NCBI RefSeq assembly: GCF_030815485.1
Contig: NZ_JAUSWV010000002.1
Coordinates: 2,232,001 to 2,296,000 of the forward strand
Reading direction: 5' to 3'
DNA from: Streptomyces rishiriensis
GTDB lineage: Bacteria; Actinomycetota; Actinomycetes; Streptomycetales; Streptomycetaceae
Length of the DNA: 64,000 bases
The notes under the pieces were generated by a model. That model made no database searches. It saw only the letters and a list, made by a program, of their open reading frames with translations, and was not told the DNA's origin. The translations under genes and the position numbers were made by a program. Each line of letters opens with the position of its first letter. The stretch's first letter is position 1. Below are positions 36,828 to 44,522 of this stretch, piece after piece.

Positions 36828-38249
36828 TCAGCGTCGGTCGACGAGGGGGGTGAGGGTGGGTGCCTGTCGGGCCGTGGGGATGCGGGGTTGGGGTTGTTCG
36901 AGTCCGAAGGTGGTGAAGGCGGTGCGGGTGGGGAGGGGGTAGGTCTCCTTGCCGGTGAGGGTGTTGAGGATGGTGGCGGCGCGCCAGGCGGCGAGGCCCA
37001 AATCGGGTGCGCCTACGCCGTGGGTGTGGCGTTCGGCGTTCTGGACGTAGACGTTGCAGCCGGTGGCGGTGATGGAGGGGTCGAGGACGAGGCGGAAGTG
37101 TTCGTCGACGCGGGGGCGTTCGCTGTTGTCGCGGCGGATGTAGGGGTCGAGGCCGGCGAGGATGCGGTCGAGGGTGCGTTCGCGGTGGCCGGTGGCGAGG
37201 ACGACGGCGTCGGTGGTGAGGCGGGTGCGGGTGTTCTGCTGGAGGTGTTCGAGGTGGAGTTCGATCTTGGTGGTGGCGATGCGTCCTGCGGTGCGGACGC
37301 GGACGCCGGGGGTGAGGACGGTGTCGGGCCAGCCGCCGCCCAGGGTGCGTCGGTAGAGCTCGTCGTGGATGGCGGCGAGGGTGGTGGCGTCGATGCCTTT
37401 GTGGAGTTGCCATTGGGCGGTGGTGAGGCGGTCGCGGGTGCTTTCGGGGAGGGCGTGGAAGTAGCGGGTGTAGTCGGGGGTGAAGTGTTCGAGGCCGAGT
37501 TTGGAGTACTCCATGGGGGCGAAGGCGTCGGTGCGGCCGATCCAGTGGAGTTGTTCGTGGCCGACGGGTCGGTGGCGGAGGAGGTCGAGGAAGACTTCGG
37601 CGCCGGACTGTCCTGACCCGACGACGGTGATGTGGCCGGCGGCGAGGAGGGTGTCGCGGTGGGTCAGGTAGTCGGTGGCGTGGACGACGGGTACGCCGGG
37701 GGCGTCGACGAGGGGGCGGAGGGCGTCGGGGACGTAGGGCTCGGTGCCGATGCCGAGGACGACGTTGCGGGTATGGGTGCGGCCGAGGGCTTCGGCTTCG
37801 CCGTCGGTGTCGAGTTGGGTGTGGTCGACTTCGAAGACGTCGCGCTCGGGGTTCCAGCGGACGGCGTCGGCCTGGTGGCGGAAGTGGAGTCCGGGGAGTT
37901 GGTCGGCGACCCAGCGGCAGTAGGTGTCGTATTCGGCGCGTTGGGTGTGGAAGCGCTCGGCGAAGTAGAAGGGGTAGAGGCGGTGGTGGGTCTTGAGGTA
38001 GTTGAGGAAGGTCCAGGGGCTGGTGGGGTCGGCGAGGGTGACGAGATCGGCGAGGAAGGGGACTTGGACGCGGGCGCCGTCGATGAGGAGGCCGGGGTGC
38101 CAGTCGAAGCGGGGGCGTTGTTCGTAGAAGACGGCGTCGAGTTCGGCGAGCGGATGGGCGAGGGCGGCGAGGGAGAGGTTGCAGGGGCCGATGCCGATGC
38201 CGACGAGGTCGCGGGGGGTGTCGGTGCCGAAGTGTGGGGGTGTGTTCAT
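36828..38249 (-). CDS. L-lysine/L-ornithine N-monooxygenase (siderophore type, DesB/IucD-like)
   Basis: 473 residues. An N-terminal FAD site (VGIGIGPCNLSLAALAHPL), an NADPH site (HITVVGSGQSGAEVFLDLL) and the C-terminal TDAVVLATGHRER are the three landmarks of the IucD/SidA/PvdA flavin N-hydroxylase family. With a decarboxylase partner it would hydroxylate a diamine such as cadaverine, or lysine or ornithine, to make a hydroxamate iron ligand. The ATG at 38249 overlaps the decarboxylase stop (ATGA). The frame stays open far upstream, but that is the decarboxylase shadow. No acyltransferase or synthetase (DesC/DesD) gene is adjacent. Confidence 0.88.
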   Translation of the reverse strand: MNTPPHFGTDTPRDLVGIGIGPCNLSLAALAHPLAELDAVFYEQRPRFDWHPGLLIDGARVQVPFLADLVTLADPTSPWTFLNYLKTHHRLYPFYFAERFHTQRAEYDTYCRWVADQLPGLHFRHQADAVRWNPERDVFEVDHTQLDTDGEAEALGRTHTRNVVLGIGTEPYVPDALRPLVDAPGVPVVHATDYLTHRDTLLAAGHITVVGSGQSGAEVFLDLLRHRPVGHEQLHWIGRTDAFAPMEYSKLGLEHFTPDYTRYFHALPESTRDRLTTAQWQLHKGIDATTLAAIHDELYRRTLGGGWPDTVLTPGVRVRTAGRIATTKIELHLEHLQQNTRTRLTTDAVVLATGHRERTLDRILAGLDPYIRRDNSERPRVDEHFRLVLDPSITATGCNVYVQNAERHTHGVGAPDLGLAAWRAATILNTLTGKETYPLPTRTAFTTFGLEQPQPRIPTARQAPTLTPLVDRR

Positions 38250-39607
38250 CGGGGGGTGTTTCCTTCCACCAGGTCGAGGAGGGTGGCGAGGTCGTGGGGG
38301 CGGGTGTGGGGGTTGAGGAGGGTGGCCTTGAGCCAGAGCCGGCCGTCGAGGCGGGCTCGGCCGAGGACGGCGCGGCCGTGGGTGAGGAGGCGGCGGCGGG
38401 TCTCGGCCACGGTCTCGTCGGGGGCGCCGGCGGGGCGGAACAGGACGGTGCTGATGGTGGGTGGGGCGTGGAGTTCGAAGCCGGGGTGTGCGGTGATGAG
38501 GGCGGCCAACTGCTGGGCACGGTCGCAGACTTGATCGACGAGCGCGCCGAGGCCGGTGCGGCCGAGGGTCTTGAGGGTGACGGCGATCTTGAGGGCGTCG
38601 GGGCGTCGGGTGGTGCGCAGGGAGCGGCCGAGGAGGTCGGGGAGGCCGGCTTCGGTGTCGTCGTCGGCGTTGAGATAGTCGGCGTGGTGGTGGAGGGCGG
38701 TGAGGTCGTGTGCGTCGCGGGCGGCGAGGAGCCCGGCGGCGACGGGTTGCCAGCCGAGTTTGTGCAGGTCGAGGGTGACGGTGTGGGCGGTGTCGAGGCC
38801 GGTGAGCAGGTGGCGGTGGCGGTCGCTGAAGAGGAGGCCGCCTCCGTAGGCGGCGTCGATGTGGAGGCGGGCGCCGTGGGTGGCGGTGAGGGCGGCGATG
38901 GCGGGGAGGGGGTCGATGAGTCCGGCGTCGGTGGTGCCGGCGGTGGCGGCGACGACGAGGGGGCCGCCGGGCAGGGTGGCGAGGGTGCGGGCGAGGGCGG
39001 CGGGGTCGAGGGTGCCGGTGGGGGTGGGGATGATGACGGGCTCGGGGAGGCCGAGGAACCAGGCGGCGCGGGGCAGGGAGTGGTGGGCGTTGGCGCCGCA
39101 GACGAGTCTGAGGGTGGGGCCGTGGGTTTCGCGGGCGAGGAGGAGGGCGAGCTGGTTGGCTTCGGTGCCGCCGGTGGTGACGAGGGCGTCGGCCATGCCT
39201 GCGTGAGCGGCGAGGGTCCGGGTCACGAGGGCCTCGAGTTCGGAGGCGGCCGGTGCCTGGTCCCAGGAGTCGAGGGAGGGGTTGAGGGCGGATACGGCGA
39301 GGTCGGCGGCGGTGGCGACGGCGAGGGGCGGGCAGTGCAGGTGGGCTGCGCAGAGGGGGTCGGCGGGGTCGGCGGCGCCTTCGGCGAGGGCCTGGACGAG
39401 GGTGGTGAGGGCGTGGGGGTCGCCGTGTTCGGGGAGGAGGTCTCCGGCCGCGTGCCGTACTCGCGCGGCGACGGCTTGGGGGCCGCCTGCGGGGAGTGGT
39501 CCTCCGCGGGCCCGCAGGCCGGCGGCGAGGGCGTCGAGGACGGTCGTGAGCAACGGCCTCAGGGCGTCGGGGCCTTCGGGTCCTGAGGCGAGGGGCGGCA
39601 AGCTCAC
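38246..39607 (-). CDS. PLP-dependent group II decarboxylase (DesA/lysine- or diaminobutyrate-decarboxylase-like)
   Basis: 453 residues. Group II decarboxylase landmarks are VTTGGTEANQLALLLARE, NAHHSLPRAAWFLGLPEP, LHIDAAYGGGLLFSD and the PLP lysine in VTLDLHKLGWQPVAAGLL. The desferrioxamine enzyme DesA belongs here, decarboxylating lysine to cadaverine for the coupled N-hydroxylase, and the overlap with a hydroxylase gene supports such a use. Substrate choice (lysine, ornithine, diaminobutyrate) cannot be told by eye. A possible iron box lies about 85 bases upstream of the start. Confidence 0.85.
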   Translation of the reverse strand: MSLPPLASGPEGPDALRPLLTTVLDALAAGLRARGGPLPAGGPQAVAARVRHAAGDLLPEHGDPHALTTLVQALAEGAADPADPLCAAHLHCPPLAVATAADLAVSALNPSLDSWDQAPAASELEALVTRTLAAHAGMADALVTTGGTEANQLALLLARETHGPTLRLVCGANAHHSLPRAAWFLGLPEPVIIPTPTGTLDPAALARTLATLPGGPLVVAATAGTTDAGLIDPLPAIAALTATHGARLHIDAAYGGGLLFSDRHRHLLTGLDTAHTVTLDLHKLGWQPVAAGLLAARDAHDLTALHHHADYLNADDDTEAGLPDLLGRSLRTTRRPDALKIAVTLKTLGRTGLGALVDQVCDRAQQLAALITAHPGFELHAPPTISTVLFRPAGAPDETVAETRRRLLTHGRAVLGRARLDGRLWLKATLLNPHTRPHDLATLLDLVEGNTPR

Positions 39608-39691
39608 GGGGGCTCCTCCGGGGCGCGGGGGCGGGTGCCTCGCAGCGGGGAGTGTCAGCTTGTCGGGGATTGCGCGGGCGCGCCCGGAACA

Positions 39692-39710
39692 TCCGGTGAG
39701 CGGAACCCTA
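39692..39710 (-). promoter_or_regulatory. Possible DmdR-type iron box
   Basis: On the minus strand the 19-mer TAGGGTTCCGCTCACCGGA agrees at 13 of 19 positions with the Streptomyces iron-box consensus TTAGGTTAGGCTCACCTAA as I remember it, including the run GCTCACC. It lies 85-103 bases upstream of the decarboxylase start, where a DmdR1 operator would be expected. Confidence 0.35.
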
Positions 39711-39743
39711 ACGGGGGACGTCGGGGCGGCGCCGGCCTTGCCC

Positions 39744-39800
39744 CACGGGGGCTTGCGTCACGGGGGCTTGCGTCACGGGGGCTTGCGTCACGGGGCTTGC
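39744..39800. repeat. 15-base tandem repeat
   Basis: The unit cacgggggcttgcgt starts at 39744, 39759 and 39774, with a shortened fourth copy at 39789. It lies in the gene-free block 39608-40480 upstream of the siderophore-type genes. Confidence 0.85.
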
Positions 39801-39920
39801 CCCTGGCATTGCTTGCCTTGGCCCAGGCGCGGGCGCGGGTCTGACGCGGGGCGCGGACCTGACGCGGGGCGGTAGGTGGCGCCGGGGCCGGAGGTATGCG
39901 GTGCCGGGGTTGGTGTGGGC

Positions 39921-40020
39921 GCCGTTGGGGGCTGCCGCCCCCGGGCCCCCGCATCGGCCCTGAACGGGCCTCGTCCTCAATCGCCGGACGGGCTGGATTT
40001 GCCGACCGGCGCTGAAAGGC
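39921..40020. repeat. Dispersed Streptomyces intergenic repeat
   Basis: The segment containing cctcgtcctcaatcgccgga and, just before it, gggggctgccgcccccgggc matches a GC-rich element I have seen repeatedly between genes in many Streptomyces chromosomes (minus-strand reading: cccgtccggcgattgaggac, then GGCCGATGCGGGGGCC). Its function is unknown to me. It has internal dyad symmetry and could fold in RNA. Confidence 0.6.
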
Positions 40021-40093
40021 GGGACCAGAGGCCTCCGGGGCCGTCGGGTCCCCCGGGGACGCCAAGCCCGGAGCCGTCGGGTCCCCCGGGGCC

Positions 40094-40219
40094 GTCGGCT
40101 CGCCCGGGCCTGTCGGCTCGCCCGGGGTCGTCGGCTCGCCCGGGGTCGTCGGCTCACCCGGGGTCGTCGGCTCACCCGGGGTCGTCGGCTCGCCCGGGGT
40201 CGTCGGCTCGCCGCGGGCC
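40094..40219. repeat. 18-base minisatellite, seven copies
   Basis: Copies of gtcggctcgcccggggtc begin at 40094, 40112, 40130, 40148, 40166, 40184 and 40202 with one- or two-base differences; degenerate copies extend back to about 40040. On the minus strand one frame reads (GEPTTP)n, but no start, ribosome-binding site or stable gene boundary supports a protein. Confidence 0.9.
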
Positions 40220-40285
40220 GTCGCGGCCGTCAGCTCCCCCGTAAGGCCGCCGAATCCCCCTCGGTGATCAGGGGCCCCGGGGCCG

Positions 40286-40425
40286 TCGGCTCCCCCGGGG
40301 CCACCAGTCCCCCAGGGCGATCGGCTCCCCCGGGGCCACCAGTCCCCCAGGGCGATCGGCTCCCCCGGGGCCACCAGTCCCCCAGGGCGATCGGCTCCCC
40401 CGGGGCCACCAGTCCCCGAGGGCCG
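40286..40425. repeat. 35-base minisatellite, four copies
   Basis: Copies start at 40286, 40321, 40356 and 40391 (a partial fifth at 40426); the first three are identical and the fourth differs in its final bases. The unit begins tcggctcccccggggccacc and continues agtcccccagggcga. The period is not a multiple of three, so the array is non-coding. It ends about 55 bases before the pepN stop. Confidence 0.92.
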
Positions 40426-40480
40426 TCGGCTCCCCCGGGCCGTCCGGCCTCTCGGGGCCGTCGGGGAATTCCGGGGGGGG

Positions 40481-42970
40481 TTAGGCCTGGCGTACTCGCA
40501 ACGCCCTTGCCAGGTCGTCGAGTTGGTCGATGAGTTTGCGGCGTAGGGCGGGGGTGGGGTCGGCTTGGGTCAGGCACTCCTCGCCCATGCGGAGGGTGTC
40601 GCGGGTGACGGCGTGGGCGGGGAAGGCCCAGCGGCCGGCGGCTTCGGCGATGGCGGGGCCGCGGCGGGCGGCGACGGTGACGGCGTCCTGGTAGAAGCGG
40701 GGGACGTAGTCGGCGACGAGGTCGGTCTGTTCGGGCTGCCAGAAGCCCTGCGCGGTGGCGGTGAAGAGGTAGTTGGAGAGGGTGTCGTCGTCGAACATGG
40801 CGGCCCAGGCGGCGCGTTTGGCGTCGGCGTCGGGGAGGGCCGCGCGGCAGCGGGCGGCGCCTTCCTGGCCGGTGGCGGAGGGGTCGCGGTCGAGTTCGGC
40901 GGCGATGGCGCCCTCGTCGGTGGCTCCGAGGACGGCGAGCCGGGCGAGGACGCGCCAGCGCAGGTCGGGGTCGAGTTCGGGGCCGCCGGGGACGGTGCCG
41001 TCGGCGAGCCAGGCGGCGATGGTGTCGGGGTGGGCGGCGCCGTCGATGAAGTGGCGTACGGCGATGAGGCGCAGGCCGGGGTGGTCGCCGTCCTCGGTGC
41101 GGCGGATGAGGTCGCGGCAGAGGGCGGAGAGGGTGGCGACGGCGGCGGGGCGCTGTTCCGGGGTGACGTAACGGTCGGCGACCTGTCCGGAGGCGAAGGA
41201 GAGGACGCCCTGCACGAGGGCGAGGTCGGTCTCCCGGGGGAGGTGGGCGCGGGCGGCGTCGAGGTAGGCGGCGGGGGCGAGGTCTCCGTCGCGGACGGCG
41301 TCGCGCAGGGCGTTCCAGACGACGGCGCGGGTGAGCGGGTCGGGGAGGCCGGAGAGGCTGGTGCGGACGGTTTCGAAGGAGGCGGGGTCGAAGCGGATCT
41401 TGGTGTAGGTGAGGTCGCCGTCGTTGAGGAGCACCAGGGCGGGGCGCTTGCCGATGGGCTGCGGTGCGCTCTGCGGGATGTCGACTTCGAGGCGTTCGCG
41501 CAGGGTGAGGCTGCCTTCGTCGGCGAGGTCGAGATCGTAGAGGCCGGCGGCGACGCGGTGCGGGCGGCTGCCGTGGTGGGCGATGGTGAGGGTGCGGTCG
41601 CCGTTGCTGCCGTTGAGGGTGGGGGTGAGGGTGTCGACCCCGGTGGTGCGCAGCCAGGCGTCGGCCCAGGCGTGGACGTCGCGGTCGGTGTGGGCGGCGA
41701 GGGAGTCGATGAAGTCGGCGAGGGTGGCGTTGGCGAAGCGATGGCGGGCGAAGTGGGTGTTGATGCCCGCGAGGAAGTCCTTCTCGCCGAGCCAGGTGAC
41801 GAGCTGGCGTAGCGCGGAGGCGCCCTTGGCGTAGGAGATGCCGTCGAAGTTGAGGAGAGCGGAGGCGGTGTCGTCGACGTTCTCGGGGGCGACGGGGTGG
41901 GTGGAGGGGCGCTGGTCGGCGTCGTAGCCCCAGGGTTTGCGGACGACGCCGAAGTCGGTCCAGGTGTCGGTGAAGCGGGTCGCCTCGGTGAGGGTCTGGT
42001 AGCCCATGTACTCGGCGAAGGACTCGTTGAGCCAGATGTCGTCCCACCACTGGAGGGTGACGAGGTCGCCGAACCACATGTGGGCCATCTCGTGGGCGAT
42101 GACCATGGCGCGGGTCTGGCGTTCGGTGTCGGTGACGGCGGAGCGGTAGACGAATTCGTCGCGGAAGGTGACGAGGCCGGGGTTCTCCATGGCGCCGGCG
42201 TTGAACTCGGGGACGAACGCCTGGTCGTAGGAGTCGAAGGGGTAGGGCTCCTCGAACTTCTCGTGGTAGCGGTCGTAGCACTGCCGGGTGATCTCGAGGA
42301 GTTCGTCGGCGTCGGCGTCGAGGTGGGGGGCGAGGGAGCGGCGGCAGTGGAGGCCGAAGGGGAGCCCTTGGTGTTCGGTGCGCACGGAGTGCCAGGGGCC
42401 GGCGGCGACGGCGACGAGGTAGGTGGAGATGAGGGGGGTGGGGGCGGCCTTCCAGCGGCCTTCGCCGAGGTGTTCGGTGGTGCCGTTGGCGAGGACGGTC
42501 CAGGCTTCGGGGGCCTTGACGGTCAGCTCGAAGACGGCCTTGAGGTCGGGCTGGTCGAAGGCGGCGAAGACGCGCTGCACGTCGTCCATGAACAGCTGGG
42601 TGTAGAGGTAGGTCTCGCCGTCGGTGGGGTCGGTGAAGCGGTGCATGCCTTCGCCGGTGCGGGAGTAGCGCATGCTCGCCCGGACGCGCAGTTCGTGCTC
42701 GCCGGCGGTGAGGTTCTTCAAAGGGAGCCGGTTGCCGTCCAGGGTTCCGGGGTCGAGGGGCTCGCCGTCGAGGGTGACGGAGAGCAGTGCCGCGGGCCTG
42801 ACCTCGACGAAGGTGTCCCCGCCCGCGCGCGCGGCGAACCGGATGACGGTGCTGGACTCGAAGGTCTCGTCGCCGGTCGTCACGTCGAGCTCGATGGTGT
42901 AGCGGTGGACGTCGAGGAGCTTGGCACGGCTCTGCGCTTCGTCGCGCGTCAGTACGGACATGAACGACAT
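40481..42970 (-). CDS. pepN: Aminopeptidase N (M1 family)
   Basis: 829 residues. This zinc metallopeptidase removes N-terminal residues from peptides in the cytosol. The exopeptidase motif FNAGAMENPG and the zinc site VIAHEMAHMWFGD ... WLNESFAEYMGY (two His and the distal Glu) are complete, and the ERAP1-like C-terminal helical domain fills the second half. It is slightly shorter than typical Streptomyces PepN (around 850-860). An ATG at 42961 is an alternative start. It is a single-gene unit. Confidence 0.95.
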   Translation of the reverse strand: MSFMSVLTRDEAQSRAKLLDVHRYTIELDVTTGDETFESSTVIRFAARAGGDTFVEVRPAALLSVTLDGEPLDPGTLDGNRLPLKNLTAGEHELRVRASMRYSRTGEGMHRFTDPTDGETYLYTQLFMDDVQRVFAAFDQPDLKAVFELTVKAPEAWTVLANGTTEHLGEGRWKAAPTPLISTYLVAVAAGPWHSVRTEHQGLPFGLHCRRSLAPHLDADADELLEITRQCYDRYHEKFEEPYPFDSYDQAFVPEFNAGAMENPGLVTFRDEFVYRSAVTDTERQTRAMVIAHEMAHMWFGDLVTLQWWDDIWLNESFAEYMGYQTLTEATRFTDTWTDFGVVRKPWGYDADQRPSTHPVAPENVDDTASALLNFDGISYAKGASALRQLVTWLGEKDFLAGINTHFARHRFANATLADFIDSLAAHTDRDVHAWADAWLRTTGVDTLTPTLNGSNGDRTLTIAHHGSRPHRVAAGLYDLDLADEGSLTLRERLEVDIPQSAPQPIGKRPALVLLNDGDLTYTKIRFDPASFETVRTSLSGLPDPLTRAVVWNALRDAVRDGDLAPAAYLDAARAHLPRETDLALVQGVLSFASGQVADRYVTPEQRPAAVATLSALCRDLIRRTEDGDHPGLRLIAVRHFIDGAAHPDTIAAWLADGTVPGGPELDPDLRWRVLARLAVLGATDEGAIAAELDRDPSATGQEGAARCRAALPDADAKRAAWAAMFDDDTLSNYLFTATAQGFWQPEQTDLVADYVPRFYQDAVTVAARRGPAIAEAAGRWAFPAHAVTRDTLRMGEECLTQADPTPALRRKLIDQLDDLARALRVRQA

Positions 42971-43129
42971 GCTGCCTGATACCGCTGGCGGGGCACAGGG
43001 GCGGATCGGTACGTGCCCTATGTCCCTTCTCGCGCCGGAGCGCCGTTCCGGCCGCGCGTGGGGTGGGTGCGGCGGGTGGCGCTGACGGGCGGCGACGGTC
43101 CGGTGACGGCCCGCGAGGCCCGTCCGCGG

Positions 43130-43483
43130 TCAGTTCGGTGTGGGGGCCGGGCCACTGACGGTGTCCTCGGCGATGCGCTCGTGGTGGCGGATCACCTCGG
43201 CGATGATGAAGTTGAGGAATTTCTCGGCGAACGCGGGGTCGAGTTTGGCGTTCTCGGCGAGCGTGCGCAGCCGGGCGATCTGGCGGGCCTCGCGGGCCTG
43301 GTCGGCGGGCGGCAGCTGGTGGCGGGCCTTGAGGTGGCCGACCTGCTGGGTGGCCTTGAAGCGTTCGGCGAGCATGTGGACGACGGCCGCGTCGATGTTG
43401 TCGATGCTGTCGCGCAGCCGGCCGAGCTCCTCGCGGACGGCGGGGTCGACGTCGGCGGGTCCGGGGGTGTTGCTGGTGGTCAT
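43130..43483 (-). CDS. Chorismate mutase (AroQ class)
   Basis: 117 residues. It converts chorismate to prephenate for Phe/Tyr synthesis. The all-helical AroQ fold is visible: ELGRLRDSIDNIDAAVVHMLAERFKATQQVGHLKARHQLPP, then ARQIARLRTLAENAKLDPAFAEKFLNFIIAEVIRHHE, with the active-site Arg, Lys and Glu/Gln residues in order. The length fits a stand-alone enzyme. There is no signal peptide. It diverges from the HEXXH gene. Confidence 0.93.
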   Translation of the reverse strand: MTTSNTPGPADVDPAVREELGRLRDSIDNIDAAVVHMLAERFKATQQVGHLKARHQLPPADQAREARQIARLRTLAENAKLDPAFAEKFLNFIIAEVIRHHERIAEDTVSGPAPTPN

Positions 43484-43589
43484 GGGCGTTCACCCTAGTG
43501 CGTCCGCCGGGGCTGTCCCGGGGGTGCCTGCCCTTACAGTGGAATCGGATTCTCGGATTCTCGGTCCTCGGCGTCTTGGGGGTACGGGC

Positions 43590-44483
43590 GTGGCGAACGG
43601 CGGGCCGGTCGAGCACGGGTATCCGCACCTGGAGACGGTGCGGGCGGCTGTCACGGCGTTGTACAGGCGGTTGTCGTACGACACCATCCATCAGTTCACG
43701 TCGAGTGTGGTCCCGGCGGACGTGGCGTTCTGTGACACCGACGATCTGCATCTGGGGGTGCAGCGGGTGGCGCGTGAGCTGGTGCGGCACTTCCGGTTGC
43801 CTCAGGCGCGGATGATCGTCGCGTTCCGTGCGATGGAGCATGCGGCGAACGTGGAACTCACGGCGGGTCCGGAGTACTTCGTGGAGTTGAACGACCGGTT
43901 CCGTACGCATCGGCGGGACATCGGCGCGGCGCTGGCGCACGAGATCATGCATATCTATCTGCATCGGGTGGGCCTGTCGTTCCCGGGCACGCGGGACAAC
44001 GAGATCCTGACGGACACGGCGACGACGTACCTGGGGGCGGGCTGGCTGCTGCTCGACGCGTACCGGGAGGACGCGGCGTCCTCGCAGAAGCTGGGGTATC
44101 TGACTCCGGAGGAGTTCGGGTACGTGCTGGCGAAGCGGTCGCTGGTCTTCGGTGAGGATCCGTCGGTGTGGTTCACGAGTGCGCAGGCGTACACGGCGTA
44201 CGGGCGCGGTCTGGAGCGGGCCCGGGACGACGAGCGGCAGCCTCCGCTGACGGCGGCGGGCTGGGCGGGGCGGCGGCGTTACGCGCGTGATCGCCGGCAT
44301 GCTCAGGACCAGGGGTCGGCGGCGGCCGGGGACGTTCCGTACCGTTTCGTGCCGGACTCGCCGGGGGCGCTGCGGGTGACGTTCGCGTGTCCCACCTGTC
44401 ACCAGCGGATCAGGGTGCCGGTGCGGGGGCGGGTGCGGGCGCGGTGCGCGTTGTGCCGGACGGTGCTGGAGTGCGACACGTAG
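43590..44483 (+). CDS. HEXXH-motif protein with C-terminal zinc ribbon
   Basis: 297 residues from a GTG with GGGGG about 9 bases upstream. The central part has IGAALAHEIMHIYLHRVGLSF, a HEXXH zinc-protease motif, followed by a conserved acidic stretch (RDNEILTDTATTYLGAGWLLL) that could supply the third ligand. The C terminus has FACPTCHQRIRVP and RARCALCRTVLECD, a CxxC...CxxC zinc ribbon. There is no signal peptide, so it should be cytosolic. I do not recognise a named family; a metallopeptidase or metal-dependent processing factor is likely. Confidence 0.8.
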   Translation: MANGGPVEHGYPHLETVRAAVTALYRRLSYDTIHQFTSSVVPADVAFCDTDDLHLGVQRVARELVRHFRLPQARMIVAFRAMEHAANVELTAGPEYFVELNDRFRTHRRDIGAALAHEIMHIYLHRVGLSFPGTRDNEILTDTATTYLGAGWLLLDAYREDAASSQKLGYLTPEEFGYVLAKRSLVFGEDPSVWFTSAQAYTAYGRGLERARDDERQPPLTAAGWAGRRRYARDRRHAQDQGSAAAGDVPYRFVPDSPGALRVTFACPTCHQRIRVPVRGRVRARCALCRTVLECDT

Positions 44484-44522
44484 GCCGGTTCACGCGCGTG
44501 TGCAGGTGGGTTCCCGGGGGGC

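Noticed and set aside
36828-39692. Apparent 954-residue fusion ending in the N-hydroxylase
   Set aside because: The upstream half is a shadow frame of the decarboxylase; the true start at 38249 overlaps the decarboxylase stop as a normal coupled pair.
39655-40374. Collagen-like (GEPTTP)n protein on the minus strand
   Set aside because: The glycine spacing is six, not three; the frame comes from the 18-base array, enters the non-coding 35-base array and the dispersed repeat, and has no start signal.
40286-40440. CRISPR array
   Set aside because: The 35-base units follow each other without unique spacers and there are no cas genes; the 18- and 24-base arrays are the same kind of tandem repeat.
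40230-44402. A 1390-codon open frame on the minus strand
   Set aside because: It runs through the minisatellites and out of frame through pepN and across chorismate mutase. Its Arg/Pro/His-rich composition is the usual shadow of high-GC coding DNA.
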